Below are positions 1 to 8,011 of a stretch of 24,116 bases of DNA, one piece after another. The stretch is from Candidatus Nealsonbacteria bacterium RBG_13_42_11 (GTDB lineage Bacteria > Patescibacteriota > Minisyncoccia > Minisyncoccales > RBG-13-42-11): NCBI GenBank assembly GCA_001821455.1, contig MHLY01000003.1, positions 56,559 to 80,674 on the forward strand, written 5' to 3'. The translations under genes and the position numbers were made by a program. The notes under the pieces are model-generated. The model did no database searches. It was not told where the DNA came from and saw only the letters and a list, made by a program, of their open reading frames with translations. How positions within the stretch are numbered: the first letter of the stretch is position 1; each line of letters starts with the position of its first letter.

Positions 1-1
1 A

Positions 2-1372
2 AATAATTATAAAGGCCCGCGCGATAAAGGGGGCTTGCCTGACCACGAGTTCTTGCAAAAAGAAAGGCCGGCTGACGTTGTCGGTTTCTATTGCGGCCTG
101 ACAAGCACCATGGAACGAATTTGGCAGCTGGCTAAGTTTTACTACGAGAGAGGGATTATTACTATTGCCGGCGGCTGGCACGCTCATTACTGCCCTGAAG
201 AAACCTTGAATCACCATATTGATATCGTGGTTCATGGCGACGGTGAAATTGCTATTCAGCAGATTTTAACCGTTTTCAAAGATGTAAAACCCTTTAATAA
301 CATTGCCGGGATTTCTTTCCTTGATGGAACCCAGGTTAAAACCAACAGCACAAACACTATCTCTAATATGCTGGAGGTTGATTTGGACGATTTGCCTTTC
401 TCCGACTTCGGATTACTTAAATATATCAAAGAAATTAAAGTATATCCCATTGGTCGTATCAGAGGCTGCAGGATGAACTGCGAATTCTGCAGCGTGAAAG
501 GAAAACCGCGCTGGGCAAACAGTCAGCGTCTTTTCGAAACGGTAAACTTATTGGTAGAAACCAGAAAAGCGAAAAGCTTTTTCATTGTTGATGATAGGTT
601 AGAAGAAGATCGCGAGGGTACTATTGAATTTTTCCGGCTGATTTCCGAAAAGTATGGAAATTGCCTCAGTTTTACTGTTCAATCAAGACTAGAAGCTTCA
701 AAAGACGACGAACTTTTGGATGTTATGAAAGCGGCTGGAGTTGGAACGGTTTGCATCGGCTATGAATCACCGGATAAACTAGATCTTAAGGCCATGCGCA
801 AGGGCTATCACCAACTTTCAGACATAATAAATTGGACGGAAAAATGGCACCAAAAAGGCTTTCGAATTCACCAGATGTTGATTTTCGGCTATCCGCCAAA
901 AGAAAAAGGAGAGTCATCCAGCGTCAAAAAAATGATCAAGAGCTTTAAGACGCTCATCCGTGCGACTCACCCTGAAAGTCTTCAGGTTTTGCATGCTGTT
1001 CCTTTGGTGGGAACCGATTTGCGCCAGAGATTGGAAAAAGAAAGAAGGCTTTTCCCATTGGAGGTAGTGCCCTGGAGTAAATATGACGGCAATTACATTT
1101 GTTTTTTGCCGGACAATATGACTTTGGAGGAAGCTCAAGAAATTCCGATGATGCTCATGAACAGATTTTATGATCCCATGGGTTGGTCGAGAATTGTCTT
1201 AAGGACAATTGTCTTCCCGGTTGATTATATTTTAAGAGGGTGGCAGAAGTGGCACCACGGCTGGTACGGCGACGTTGTAAAGTACGGCGGCCATCTTCTT
1301 ATTACCAGGTGGCAGAGAAGGCAAAAAATCCCTGATTTTTTGGAAAAGTTAAAACAATATGAGGCGAGGTGA
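2..1372 (+). CDS. B12-binding radical SAM protein (5' end outside window)
   Basis: The frame is open to the left edge of the window, so the N-terminus is missing; the TTG at 35 is not a convincing start. The visible N-terminal part resembles a cobalamin-binding Rossmann domain (ADVVGFYCGLTST, then AGGWHAHYCPEE and VVHGDGE). A radical SAM domain follows, with the cluster motif GCRMNCEFC (CxxxCxxC, near bases 463-490) and a TIM-barrel-like stretch including VDDRLEED and CIGYESPDK. Proteins of this architecture use SAM and often B12 for methylations or rearrangements; the substrate cannot be told from sequence. The last ~90 residues are basic and rich in Trp and aromatics. The gene ends with TGA inside the stem of a strong terminator, so it is the last gene of its transcript. 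The family is clear and the function is unknown. Confidence 0.85.
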   Translation, partial: NNYKGPRDKGGLPDHEFLQKERPADVVGFYCGLTSTMERIWQLAKFYYERGIITIAGGWHAHYCPEETLNHHIDIVVHGDGEIAIQQILTVFKDVKPFNNIAGISFLDGTQVKTNSTNTISNMLEVDLDDLPFSDFGLLKYIKEIKVYPIGRIRGCRMNCEFCSVKGKPRWANSQRLFETVNLLVETRKAKSFFIVDDRLEEDREGTIEFFRLISEKYGNCLSFTVQSRLEASKDDELLDVMKAAGVGTVCIGYESPDKLDLKAMRKGYHQLSDIINWTEKWHQKGFRIHQMLIFGYPPKEKGESSSVKKMIKSFKTLIRATHPESLQVLHAVPLVGTDLRQRLEKERRLFPLEVVPWSKYDGNYICFLPDNMTLEEAQEIPMMLMNRFYDPMGWSRIVLRTIVFPVDYILRGWQKWHHGWYGDVVKYGGHLLITRWQRRQKIPDFLEKLKQYEAR

Positions 1373-1391
1373 AATTCACCCCGCCTCTTTT
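1361..1391 (+). terminator. Intrinsic terminator after the radical SAM gene
   Basis: GAGGCG pairs with CGCCTC and GGTGA with TCACC around a tiny loop, followed by TTTT and further T-rich sequence. The stem includes the last codons and the TGA stop (1370-1372) of the upstream gene. Confidence 0.85.
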
Positions 1392-1433
1392 AATTTTCCC
1401 TTAATTCAAGATTTAGGTTAAGATATATTAAAG

Positions 1434-2654
1434 ATGAAAGCTTTTATTAAAAAATTTATTCCCACCTTTTTGTTAAACTGGTATCATTTTGGACTGGCGT
1501 TTTTAGGAGCTGTTATTTACGGGTTTCCCTGTAAAAAACTAAAAATAATCGGCATTACGGGCACCAACGGGAAATCTACCGTCGTAGAGCTCATAACAAA
1601 AATTTTTGAGGAAGCTGGAATTAACGTTGCTTCGCAATCATCTATCAGATTTAAGATAAAAAATAAACAATGGCCGAACGCTTATAAAATGACGATGCCC
1701 GGCCGTTTTTTTATTCAGAAATTCTTAAAACAGGCCGTAAATGCGGGCTGCCAATACGCGGTTTTGGAAGTAACTTCCGAGGGTATAAAACAATACCGCC
1801 ACAAGTTTATTGATTTTGAGGCAGCAGTTTTTACCAATTTAACTCCGGAACATATTGAAGCCCACGGCGGCTTTGAAAATTACAAAGCGGCCAAAGGGAA
1901 ACTTTTTGAGGCAACTAAAAACATTCATATTATCAATATTGACGACAAAAACGCTGATTATTTCCTTCGTTTTCCGGCCCGGAAAAAATACACCTATGGC
2001 CTAAACCAAGGCGATATAAATACTAAAAACACCAATTTTAAACTAAAATTAATCGGAAGCTTCAATATCTACAACGCTTTGGCGGCAATTGGCGTCGGAT
2101 TATCCCAGGGAATTAAATTAGGAATCTGCGAAAGGGCCGTGGAAAAAGTTGAGGGAGTCCCGGGCAGAATGGAATTGGTAATCTCCGAACCATTTAAGGT
2201 TTTTGTTGATTATGCTTTCACCCCGAATGCTTTGGAAAAAGTTTATCAGACAATTAAAAATAATTTTAATCCCCCTAAGCTCATCTGCGTACTGGGTGCC
2301 TGCGGCGGGGGACGGGACAGGTGGAAAAGGCCGGTTTTGGGAGAAATTGCGGCTAAATACTGCGATAACATTATTATTACCAACGAAGATCCTTATGACG
2401 AAAACCCGCTGAAGATTATTGAAGAGGTTGCCAAGGGAACAAACGGAAAAGCAAAGAAAATCTTAGACAGGCGGGAGGCAATCAGCGAGGCCCTAAAAAT
2501 GGCTCAAAAAAATGATGTGGTAATAATCACTGGCAAGGGCTGCGAGCCTTGGCTTTGCATCAAAGGGGGCAAAAAGATGCCTTGGGACGAAAAAAAAGTC
2601 GTTGAAGAAGAATTTGAGAAAATTAAAAAACAATTCTTATGGAAACAATTTTAG
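1434..2654 (+). CDS. MurE-like Mur ligase lacking the N-terminal UDP-binding domain
   Basis: An ATP-dependent Mur ligase of 406 aa, related to UDP-N-acetylmuramyl-tripeptide synthetase. Visible motifs are the P-loop GITGTNGKST (residues 40-49), MTMPGR, EVTSEG, FTNLTPEHIEAHG, VPGRME, VDYAFTPNALEKV, LGACGGGRDRWKRP and ITGKGCEP, in the order of Mur central and C-terminal domains. Classical MurE is roughly 490 aa with an N-terminal UDP-MurNAc-binding domain. Here the P-loop begins at residue 40, preceded only by a short hydrophobic stretch (about residues 13-32). The DNPR motif typical of meso-DAP-adding MurE reads EDPY, so a different amino acid or substrate is possible. It is the first gene of an operon and overlaps the PHP gene by 16 nt. 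A TATATT sequence lies 4 nt before the ATG, and no Shine-Dalgarno sequence is seen. Confidence 0.85.
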   Translation: MKAFIKKFIPTFLLNWYHFGLAFLGAVIYGFPCKKLKIIGITGTNGKSTVVELITKIFEEAGINVASQSSIRFKIKNKQWPNAYKMTMPGRFFIQKFLKQAVNAGCQYAVLEVTSEGIKQYRHKFIDFEAAVFTNLTPEHIEAHGGFENYKAAKGKLFEATKNIHIINIDDKNADYFLRFPARKKYTYGLNQGDINTKNTNFKLKLIGSFNIYNALAAIGVGLSQGIKLGICERAVEKVEGVPGRMELVISEPFKVFVDYAFTPNALEKVYQTIKNNFNPPKLICVLGACGGGRDRWKRPVLGEIAAKYCDNIIITNEDPYDENPLKIIEEVAKGTNGKAKKILDRREAISEALKMAQKNDVVIITGKGCEPWLCIKGGKKMPWDEKKVVEEEFEKIKKQFLWKQF

Positions 2655-3322
2655 GAAAAGCCGATTTACATATTCATACTCTTTACAGTAAAGATTCTTT
2701 GCTTTCAATTAAAAGGATTTTGGAAATAGCCGATAGGAAGAAGCTGGACGTTATTGCTTTGACTGACCATGATAATGTAGGAAGTTTTGAGGAGGCGCAA
2801 AAATTAAGCAGCGAATTTAATGTAAAAGTAATTAAGGGAGAGGAGATTGGGACAAAAGAGGGCCACCTTGTCGGACTATTTATTGAAAAATTGGTTCCCG
2901 GAGGCAGACCTATTTTAGATACTATTAGAGAAATTCATCAGCAGGGAGGATTAGTTATTATTGCTCACCCCCTTAATAAATTTTTTTGCGGCGTTTCTTT
3001 AAATATTCTTTATAAGATTTACAAAGAAGTGGACGGAATCGAAACTTTCAATGCTTCTTTACTTGGCTGGACCAAAAGGGAAGAAATTAAAAAACTGAAT
3101 TCGGAGATTTTCCATCTGGCGCCGATTGGCTCCAGCGATGCCCATGTTTACAGCCAGATTGGCGTGGGCCTCACCGTTTTTAAGGGGAAGACGCCGGCTG
3201 ATTTGCATTACGCCATTAAAAACAAACTTACCCAGGCCAAAGGTTATTTTAATCCCTGGGGTTATCTGGAGATATGCTTAAGCCAACCGAGAAGAATAAT
3301 GAAAAGAATTTTAAGCAGATAA
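2639..3322 (+). CDS. PHP-domain phosphoesterase
   Basis: A 227-aa stand-alone PHP domain, a metal-dependent phosphoesterase fold. The metal ligands appear in order: DLHIH (D9, H11, H13), LTDHD (43-45), KGEE (67-69), IIAHP (H110) and GSSDAH near the C-terminal third. The length fits the TrpH/YciV-like group, which includes 3',5'-nucleotide phosphatases and 5'-3' exonucleases, but the substrate is not shown by sequence. It overlaps the Mur ligase by 16 nt and lies one base before archease, so it is translationally embedded in the operon. Its position just upstream of archease-RtcB makes a role in trimming RNA ends or removing nucleotide phosphates plausible; this is inference. Confidence 0.85.
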   Translation: METILGKADLHIHTLYSKDSLLSIKRILEIADRKKLDVIALTDHDNVGSFEEAQKLSSEFNVKVIKGEEIGTKEGHLVGLFIEKLVPGGRPILDTIREIHQQGGLVIIAHPLNKFFCGVSLNILYKIYKEVDGIETFNASLLGWTKREEIKKLNSEIFHLAPIGSSDAHVYSQIGVGLTVFKGKTPADLHYAIKNKLTQAKGYFNPWGYLEICLSQPRRIMKRILSR

Positions 3323-3323
3323 A

Positions 3324-3734
3324 ATGAAAAATTACGAAATTCTTGAACATAAAGCAGACTTAAAAATCAGAATTTTCGGCGCAACAAAAGAAGAGTTGTT
3401 TAAAAATGCTCTTTTGGGAATGACGGAAAGCATGAAGCCTGAAACAAAAAAACCTGAAGAAGAAACAAAAAGACAAATTAAAATTGAATCTACGGACTCG
3501 GCAGCTCTTTTAGTTGATTTTTTAAGCGAAGTTCTTTATTTAAGTCAGACAAATAGAGAAGCTTATTCTAAAGTGCAATTCAAAAAATTCTCCGATAACC
3601 AAATTGAAGGAGAACTTTTCGGTCAGAAAGTAGAAAGGTTCGGAGAAGATATTAAAGCCGTAACCCATCATAATTTAGACATCCATCAAAAAAAAGACAA
3701 AACCTGGGAAGCAACAATATTATTTGATGTTTAA
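3324..3734 (+). CDS. Archease, RtcB-activating chaperone
   Basis: A 136-aa archease. Family signatures seen are the N-terminal EHKADLKIRIFG (conserved H9 and D12), the central LLVDFLSEVLYLS, and the C-terminal KAVTHHNLDIH followed by WEATILFDV, ending on the conserved acidic tail. Archease accelerates guanylylation of the RNA ligase RtcB, allows multiple turnover and relaxes NTP specificity. The gene is directly followed by rtcB with 3 nt between, the classical arrangement. No Shine-Dalgarno sequence is visible and the start follows the PHP stop immediately, suggesting translational coupling. Family assignment is secure. Confidence 0.95.
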   Translation: MKNYEILEHKADLKIRIFGATKEELFKNALLGMTESMKPETKKPEEETKRQIKIESTDSAALLVDFLSEVLYLSQTNREAYSKVQFKKFSDNQIEGELFGQKVERFGEDIKAVTHHNLDIHQKKDKTWEATILFDV

Positions 3735-3737
3735 AAT

Positions 3738-5183
3738 ATGATTTCTAAAAAAGACTTTATAAAAATTAATGACTGGCTTTGGGAGATTCCAAAAAGTTTT
3801 CGCAGTGATATGCGGGTACCGTCAAGATTTTACGTTTCAGAAGAAATGCTGGAAGATGTTTTTCGGGATAAATCTCTTGGTCAACTGGTTAATGTGGCGA
3901 CTCTGCCCGGAATAATAAATTACAGTTTGGCAATGCCTGATATGCACGAGGGTTACGGTTTCCCTATCGGCGGGGTGGCGGCCATGGATATGAAATCAGG
4001 AGTAATTTCGCCCGGGGGCGTGGGATACGACATCAATTGCGGAATGAAATTATTAAAATCAGAATTTACAGAAACAGAGATCAGGCCTTATTTGGAAAAA
4101 TTAGGAACCGAAATTCAAAAAGAAGTTCCTTCCGGCTTGGGTCAGGGTAGGCAAGTTAAAGTTGATATCAGTTCCATAAATAAAATTTTAGAAGAAGGAG
4201 CGCAAAGATTAGTTGAACAGGGTTATGGAGAAAAAGAGGATTTGGAAAACTGCGAATCTCAGGGTCGGCTCGGCCGCGCCGACGCGACGGCTGTTTCCGA
4301 CCACGCTAAAAATCGGGGACGGGACCAGGTCGGAACTTTGGGCTCAGGCAATCATTTTTTAGAAATCCAGAAAGTTGATGAAATTTTTGATGAAAACATT
4401 GCCAAGGCCTTCGGCTTATTTAAAGACCAGATAGTTATTATGATTCATACGGGTTCTCGGGGCCTCGGCCACCAAATTGCTACTGATTACATTGGTCTTA
4501 TGATGAGGACAATGGGAAAGTACGGTATCAATTTGCCTGACAGAGAACTGGCCGCCGTACCGATAAATTCTTCGGAAGGCCAAAAATATTTTTCAGCCAT
4601 GTCTTGCGGAGCAAATTACGCCTGGGCCAATCGCCAAATGATTACCCATTTTATCAGAAAGGCCTGGAAATCAGTTTTAGGAGAAAAAAGTTCGCCTTTG
4701 GTTGCCCTTTATGATGTGGCCCACAATATCGCGAAAATTGAAAAACATTTGGTAAACGGCAAAGAAACTGAAGTTTGCGTTCACAGAAAAGGTGCCACCC
4801 GTGCTTTCCCGCCGGAGCATCCGGAAATTCCTCTAAAGTATCGAAAAGTTGGCCAGCCGGTCTTGATTCCGGGCTCTATGGGTACTGCTTCTTATATTTT
4901 AGTCGGTCAAAAAGAAGGCGAACAGGCGTTTTATTCCACTTGCCACGGCGCCGGAAGAACTATGTCGCGGCACGAAGCAACCAGAAGAATGTCTGGCGAA
5001 GAAGTCGTAAAAAGTTTAGAATTAAAAGGAATTATCGTTAAATGCTGGTCAGCCCGGGGGATTGCCGAAGAAGCGCCCCAGGCCTATAAAGACATTCATA
5101 AAGTAGTAGAAGTGGTTCACAACGCCGGCCTATCAAGAAAAGTGGCAAAATTAAAGCCTTTAGTGGTAATTAAAGGAGAGTAA
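3738..5183 (+). CDS. rtcB: RNA-splicing ligase RtcB
   Basis: A 481-aa, full-length RtcB. It joins RNA 2',3'-cyclic or 3'-phosphate ends to 5'-OH ends using GTP and Mn2+. Catalytic signatures are intact: GVGYDINCG (D98 and C101), GSGNHF (N205, H206), IHTGSRGLGH (H237), DVAHN, HRKGATRAFPPEHP for guanylate positioning, and CHGAGR with the histidine that forms the GMP adduct. The C-terminus SARGIAEEAPQAYKDI is typical. Archease precedes it, so the ligase should be a multiple-turnover enzyme. An RtcA cyclase is encoded about 7 kb away, so both end-forming and end-joining functions are present. The window's only tRNA has no intron, so repair or ligation of cleaved RNAs is more likely than tRNA splicing; that last point is inference. 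Confidence 0.97.
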   Translation: MISKKDFIKINDWLWEIPKSFRSDMRVPSRFYVSEEMLEDVFRDKSLGQLVNVATLPGIINYSLAMPDMHEGYGFPIGGVAAMDMKSGVISPGGVGYDINCGMKLLKSEFTETEIRPYLEKLGTEIQKEVPSGLGQGRQVKVDISSINKILEEGAQRLVEQGYGEKEDLENCESQGRLGRADATAVSDHAKNRGRDQVGTLGSGNHFLEIQKVDEIFDENIAKAFGLFKDQIVIMIHTGSRGLGHQIATDYIGLMMRTMGKYGINLPDRELAAVPINSSEGQKYFSAMSCGANYAWANRQMITHFIRKAWKSVLGEKSSPLVALYDVAHNIAKIEKHLVNGKETEVCVHRKGATRAFPPEHPEIPLKYRKVGQPVLIPGSMGTASYILVGQKEGEQAFYSTCHGAGRTMSRHEATRRMSGEEVVKSLELKGIIVKCWSARGIAEEAPQAYKDIHKVVEVVHNAGLSRKVAKLKPLVVIKGE

Positions 5184-5199
5184 GATTATAAACTAAAAC

Positions 5200-5337
5200 A
5201 TGAAGCGCATGCCCAACTCCATAAAAAAATACATTCGTCAGGAAAAAGCCCGAATTCGCCGGGAAAATTTCGATTCCAAAAAACAAAAAGAACTGATAGC
5301 AGAACTGTATAATAAATTTTTTTTGAAAAAAGAATAG
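5200..5337 (+). CDS. Small basic protein (45 aa), function unknown
   Basis: An ATG at 5200 opens a 45-codon frame ending in TAG at 5335-5337, filling the gap between rtcB (16 nt upstream) and the CarS-like gene (4 nt downstream). The product begins MKRMPNSIKKYIRQEKARIR and is rich in Lys, Arg, Glu and Gln, probably a helical, nucleic-acid- or ribosome-associating peptide. The spacing and the snug fit within the operon argue that it is a real gene. An internal ATG at 5209 would give MPNSIKKYIRQ. I recognise no named family. Confidence 0.7.
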   Translation: MKRMPNSIKKYIRQEKARIRRENFDSKKQKELIAELYNKFFLKKE

Positions 5338-5341
5338 TAAA

Positions 5342-5890
5342 ATGACAATTTTATTATTTGTCTTAAAGTGCGCCTGGTTTATTCTGCCGGCCGGTTTTGC
5401 CAACATGGCGCCGGTTTTCGTAAAAAGACATTTTGTTTTTCTGGCTCTTCCTGTTGATTTTAATAAAAAAATCAACAACAAACCCATTTTAGGACAAAGT
5501 AAGACGTGGCGGGGACTGATCTTCGGAATAATTGCCGCCCTGATTATCTTTACTGTCCAAAAATGGCTCTACCAATTTCATTTTTTCCAGCAGATAAGTT
5601 TAATCAATTATAATGACTATAATTTGTTTTTAGGTCTTGTTTTAGGGGCCGGAGCGCTTTTTGGCGATCTAGTTGAAAGTTTCTTTAAAAGACGTCTGAA
5701 TATTCCGGCCGGAGAACCCTGGTTTATCTTTGACCAAATGGATTGGATTTTGGGCACTTTGTTCCTATCCTCCTTTTTCTATGTTTTTTCCTGGCTGGAA
5801 GTTTTAGTAATTTTAGTTCTGGGATTGATTTCGCATCCCTTAATAAACTATTTGGGATTTCTGCTAAAATTAAAAGAGAATAAGTTTTAA
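5342..5890 (+). CDS. CDP-archaeol synthase-like integral membrane CTP transferase (CarS/DUF46 type)
   Basis: A 182-aa membrane protein of the CarS/CdsA superfamily. Signatures seen are LPAGFANMAPVF near the N-terminus (15-26), PILGQSKTWRGLIFG (48-62), GALFGDLVESFFKRR (104-118) and IPAGEPWFIFDQMDWILG (121-138). These match the archaeal CDP-archaeol synthase pattern rather than the longer bacterial CdsA. About five hydrophobic segments are visible. The family transfers CMP from CTP to a lipid phosphate. In this bacterial context the lipid could be phosphatidic acid or an unusual ether lipid; sequence does not decide. It lies 5 nt before a CDP-alcohol phosphatidyltransferase, its natural downstream partner. 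Confidence 0.85.
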   Translation: MTILLFVLKCAWFILPAGFANMAPVFVKRHFVFLALPVDFNKKINNKPILGQSKTWRGLIFGIIAALIIFTVQKWLYQFHFFQQISLINYNDYNLFLGLVLGAGALFGDLVESFFKRRLNIPAGEPWFIFDQMDWILGTLFLSSFFYVFSWLEVLVILVLGLISHPLINYLGFLLKLKENKF

Positions 5891-5895
5891 AAAAC

Positions 5896-6486
5896 ATGAA
5901 AATACTAAGCGAAAAAATAGGCGTAATTTTTTCAAAAATAATCCCGAGTCCGAACGCCTGGACCACAATCTCTCTCTTTTTTGCCGCCTTTGGCTTTTGG
6001 AGTTTGCTGAAAAACAATTTATTAATTGGTTTAATTCTTTTCTTGATTGCGGGATTATTTGATAAAGTTGACGGTTTGGTGGCCAGAACTCTAAAAAAAG
6101 AAACCCCTTTAGGGGCTTTCTTAGACGGAGTGATTGATAGATATGTTGAAACGTTTCTCTTTCTGGGATTGTTTCTTTACGTAAGCCAGGCAAAAGCCGA
6201 TTTTTCTTTAATGGATTGTTTTTGGTTTTTTCTTCTGATTTTCGGCTCATTGATGACGCCTTTTATCAAGGCCTACGCCGACCACCGAAAACTGATTACC
6301 GATCCTGATAAACTTGATAAGATGAAAGGATTTTTCTCAAGAGCAATAAGGTTGGGATTGATTTATTTTGGCATGCTTTTCAGTTTATTTTATCCCGACT
6401 CATTAATGAGTTTTATTATCGTCATCGCTATTCTGTCTAATTTAGCCGTTCTTCAAAGAATCCGGCTCGCCATTAAATTGATTTAA
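5896..6486 (+). CDS. CDP-alcohol phosphatidyltransferase family protein
   Basis: A 196-aa membrane enzyme with the complete CDP-alcohol phosphotransferase motif D-x2-D-G-x2-A-R-x8-G-x3-D-x3-D: D56, D59, G60, A63, R64, G73, D77 and D81. Hydrophobic segments flank the motif and fill the C-terminal half. The family exchanges CMP on a CDP-lipid for an alcohol such as glycerol-3-phosphate, inositol phosphate or serine; the acceptor cannot be told from sequence. Pairing with the CarS-like gene 5 nt upstream suggests a two-step phospholipid head-group route. It is the last gene of the operon, and its 3' end overlaps the convergent elp3 3' end by 14 nt. No intrinsic terminator is seen between them. 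Confidence 0.9.
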   Translation: MKILSEKIGVIFSKIIPSPNAWTTISLFFAAFGFWSLLKNNLLIGLILFLIAGLFDKVDGLVARTLKKETPLGAFLDGVIDRYVETFLFLGLFLYVSQAKADFSLMDCFWFFLLIFGSLMTPFIKAYADHRKLITDPDKLDKMKGFFSRAIRLGLIYFGMLFSLFYPDSLMSFIIVIAILSNLAVLQRIRLAIKLI

Positions 6487-8011
6487 CCATATAGGTATCC
6501 TTTAATTTATATCCTAATTTCCTAAAATAATCTCTGGCTCCGATGCCGGCTATTACGGCAATTTTTTTTAATCCAAATTCTTTTTTCGCTATTTTTTCCG
6601 CTTCTTTTATCAGTTTTTTCCCAAGGCCCTGATGTTGGATAGCGGTTTGTTTTTGAGACAGGGGAACCAATTGTCCGTAAGTGTGGATTTCCCGGATTAG
6701 GGCTTTATTTTGGGAAGAAAGGCGCAGGCGAAGCAAACTACAAAGCTTCGTTCCGTTTTTATTTTCAAAACTTAAAAATATTTCTTTACCGCCGGACGCT
6801 TTGTAATTTTCTCTGAAAAGATAAAGTTTTTCCTTTGGGAGATATTTTTCTTTTACTTCCCGGCATCGGATGCACTTACACTGCCAGCCCTCTTTCTTCA
6901 TTTTTTCAAGGAGGAACTGCCTTAAATTGGAAACTTTTGCGGGCCCCGCCACAATGGTTTTAGAAGGAATATCCCGGCTGATTCTCTGGATTCTGACATA
7001 ATAGGGGATTCCCTTCTTGATTTTTTCAATAAGTTTGGTTAATTGAGTTTCGGTATAGGGCCTATACTTTCCTTCTTTATATAATTTATACAAGGGCGCT
7101 TCTTTTAACAGGGCGCAGGGATAAATTTTCAAAAGATCAGGCTGGAAATCAGGATTTTTAAACAATTCCTCGAACATCTTTTCGTCTTTTTTCAAACTGG
7201 AACCTGGTAAATCGGGCATCATTTGATAAAGGACCTTGAAACCCGTATCCTTTAATAATTTAGTAGCTAAAATAGTTTCTTTTATACCGTGTCCCCGCAG
7301 ATTTAGTTTTAAAACATCATCATAAACTGACTGGACTCCCAATTCCACCATAGTTGTTCCCAGATTTCTTAACTGTTTTATTTCCAAAGTATTCACAAAA
7401 TCCGGCCTCGTTTCAACGGATAAACCGATAATTCTGTATTTCGCTTTCTCGTTTAATTTCTGGGCTTCTTTCAGGTTTTCACCTTGTTTTTCATTGCAGG
7501 CGTCAAAACATTTTTTAACAAACCAATTTTGGTAGGATTTTGGGTAATAACTCCAAGTGCCCCCGACTATTCTCAGTTCAATTTTGTCTGCCGGATGGCC
7601 CTCGGCTTCCAGCATTTCAATTCTTTTTTTAACCTGCAAATAGGGGTCAAATTTCAATTTCTTAGCCCTTTCCACGGCCGGCTCTCCCGAAACATAACTT
7701 TTAGGAATCCCGCTTTCGGCGGGGCAATAAAGGCATTTGCCTGGGCAGGGATAAGGTTTTGTCAAAACAGAGATGTTAACAATCCCCGAAAGAGAACGGA
7801 CAGGTCTTGTTATTAATAAATTTTCAATTTTTTCTGATTTTTTTATTCTTTTATTTGTCGTTAATTCGTGATAAACTTTTAATAGTTCAATATTGCTCAG
7901 GCAGGGGATATTATATCTTTTAGCAATTTTTCTCTTAAAAGAAGCCAAATCGTCCGGAGTTATTGCCCGAGTTTTAATTAAATCTTTTATTATTTTTGAT
8001 GCAATTTTCAT
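6473..8011 (-). CDS. Elp3-like tRNA wobble-uridine carboxymethylase (radical SAM + GNAT)
   Basis: A 512-aa Elp3 family protein. An N-terminal basic region precedes the radical SAM motif YPCPGKCLYC (C89, C93, C96), then RIVGGTWSYYP, GLSVETRPD and MVELGVQS, a Cys-containing linker (CKCIRCRE), and a C-terminal GNAT domain with the acetyl-CoA loop QHQGLGKKL and GIGARDYFRKLGY. Elp3 installs carboxymethyl-type groups at U34 of tRNAs using SAM and acetyl-CoA; archaeal and bacterial forms can act without the other Elongator subunits. The ATG abuts the ATG of the divergent methyltransferase gene with no base between (CAT/ATG at 8009-8014). That neighbour is Trm9-like, the enzyme that would methylate the Elp3 product. 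It overlaps the convergent upstream gene by 14 nt at the 3' end. Confidence 0.95.
   Translation of the reverse strand: MKIASKIIKDLIKTRAITPDDLASFKRKIAKRYNIPCLSNIELLKVYHELTTNKRIKKSEKIENLLITRPVRSLSGIVNISVLTKPYPCPGKCLYCPAESGIPKSYVSGEPAVERAKKLKFDPYLQVKKRIEMLEAEGHPADKIELRIVGGTWSYYPKSYQNWFVKKCFDACNEKQGENLKEAQKLNEKAKYRIIGLSVETRPDFVNTLEIKQLRNLGTTMVELGVQSVYDDVLKLNLRGHGIKETILATKLLKDTGFKVLYQMMPDLPGSSLKKDEKMFEELFKNPDFQPDLLKIYPCALLKEAPLYKLYKEGKYRPYTETQLTKLIEKIKKGIPYYVRIQRISRDIPSKTIVAGPAKVSNLRQFLLEKMKKEGWQCKCIRCREVKEKYLPKEKLYLFRENYKASGGKEIFLSFENKNGTKLCSLLRLRLSSQNKALIREIHTYGQLVPLSQKQTAIQHQGLGKKLIKEAEKIAKKEFGLKKIAVIAGIGARDYFRKLGYKLKDTYMVKSI

Noticed and set aside
5170..5487. 105-aa minus-strand frame
   Set aside because: Antisense to the 45-aa gene and the CarS-like gene; composition of a reversed hydrophobic/basic gene.
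5870..6250. 126-aa minus-strand frame
   Set aside because: Shadow of the CDP-alcohol transferase gene, which has an intact catalytic motif on the plus strand.
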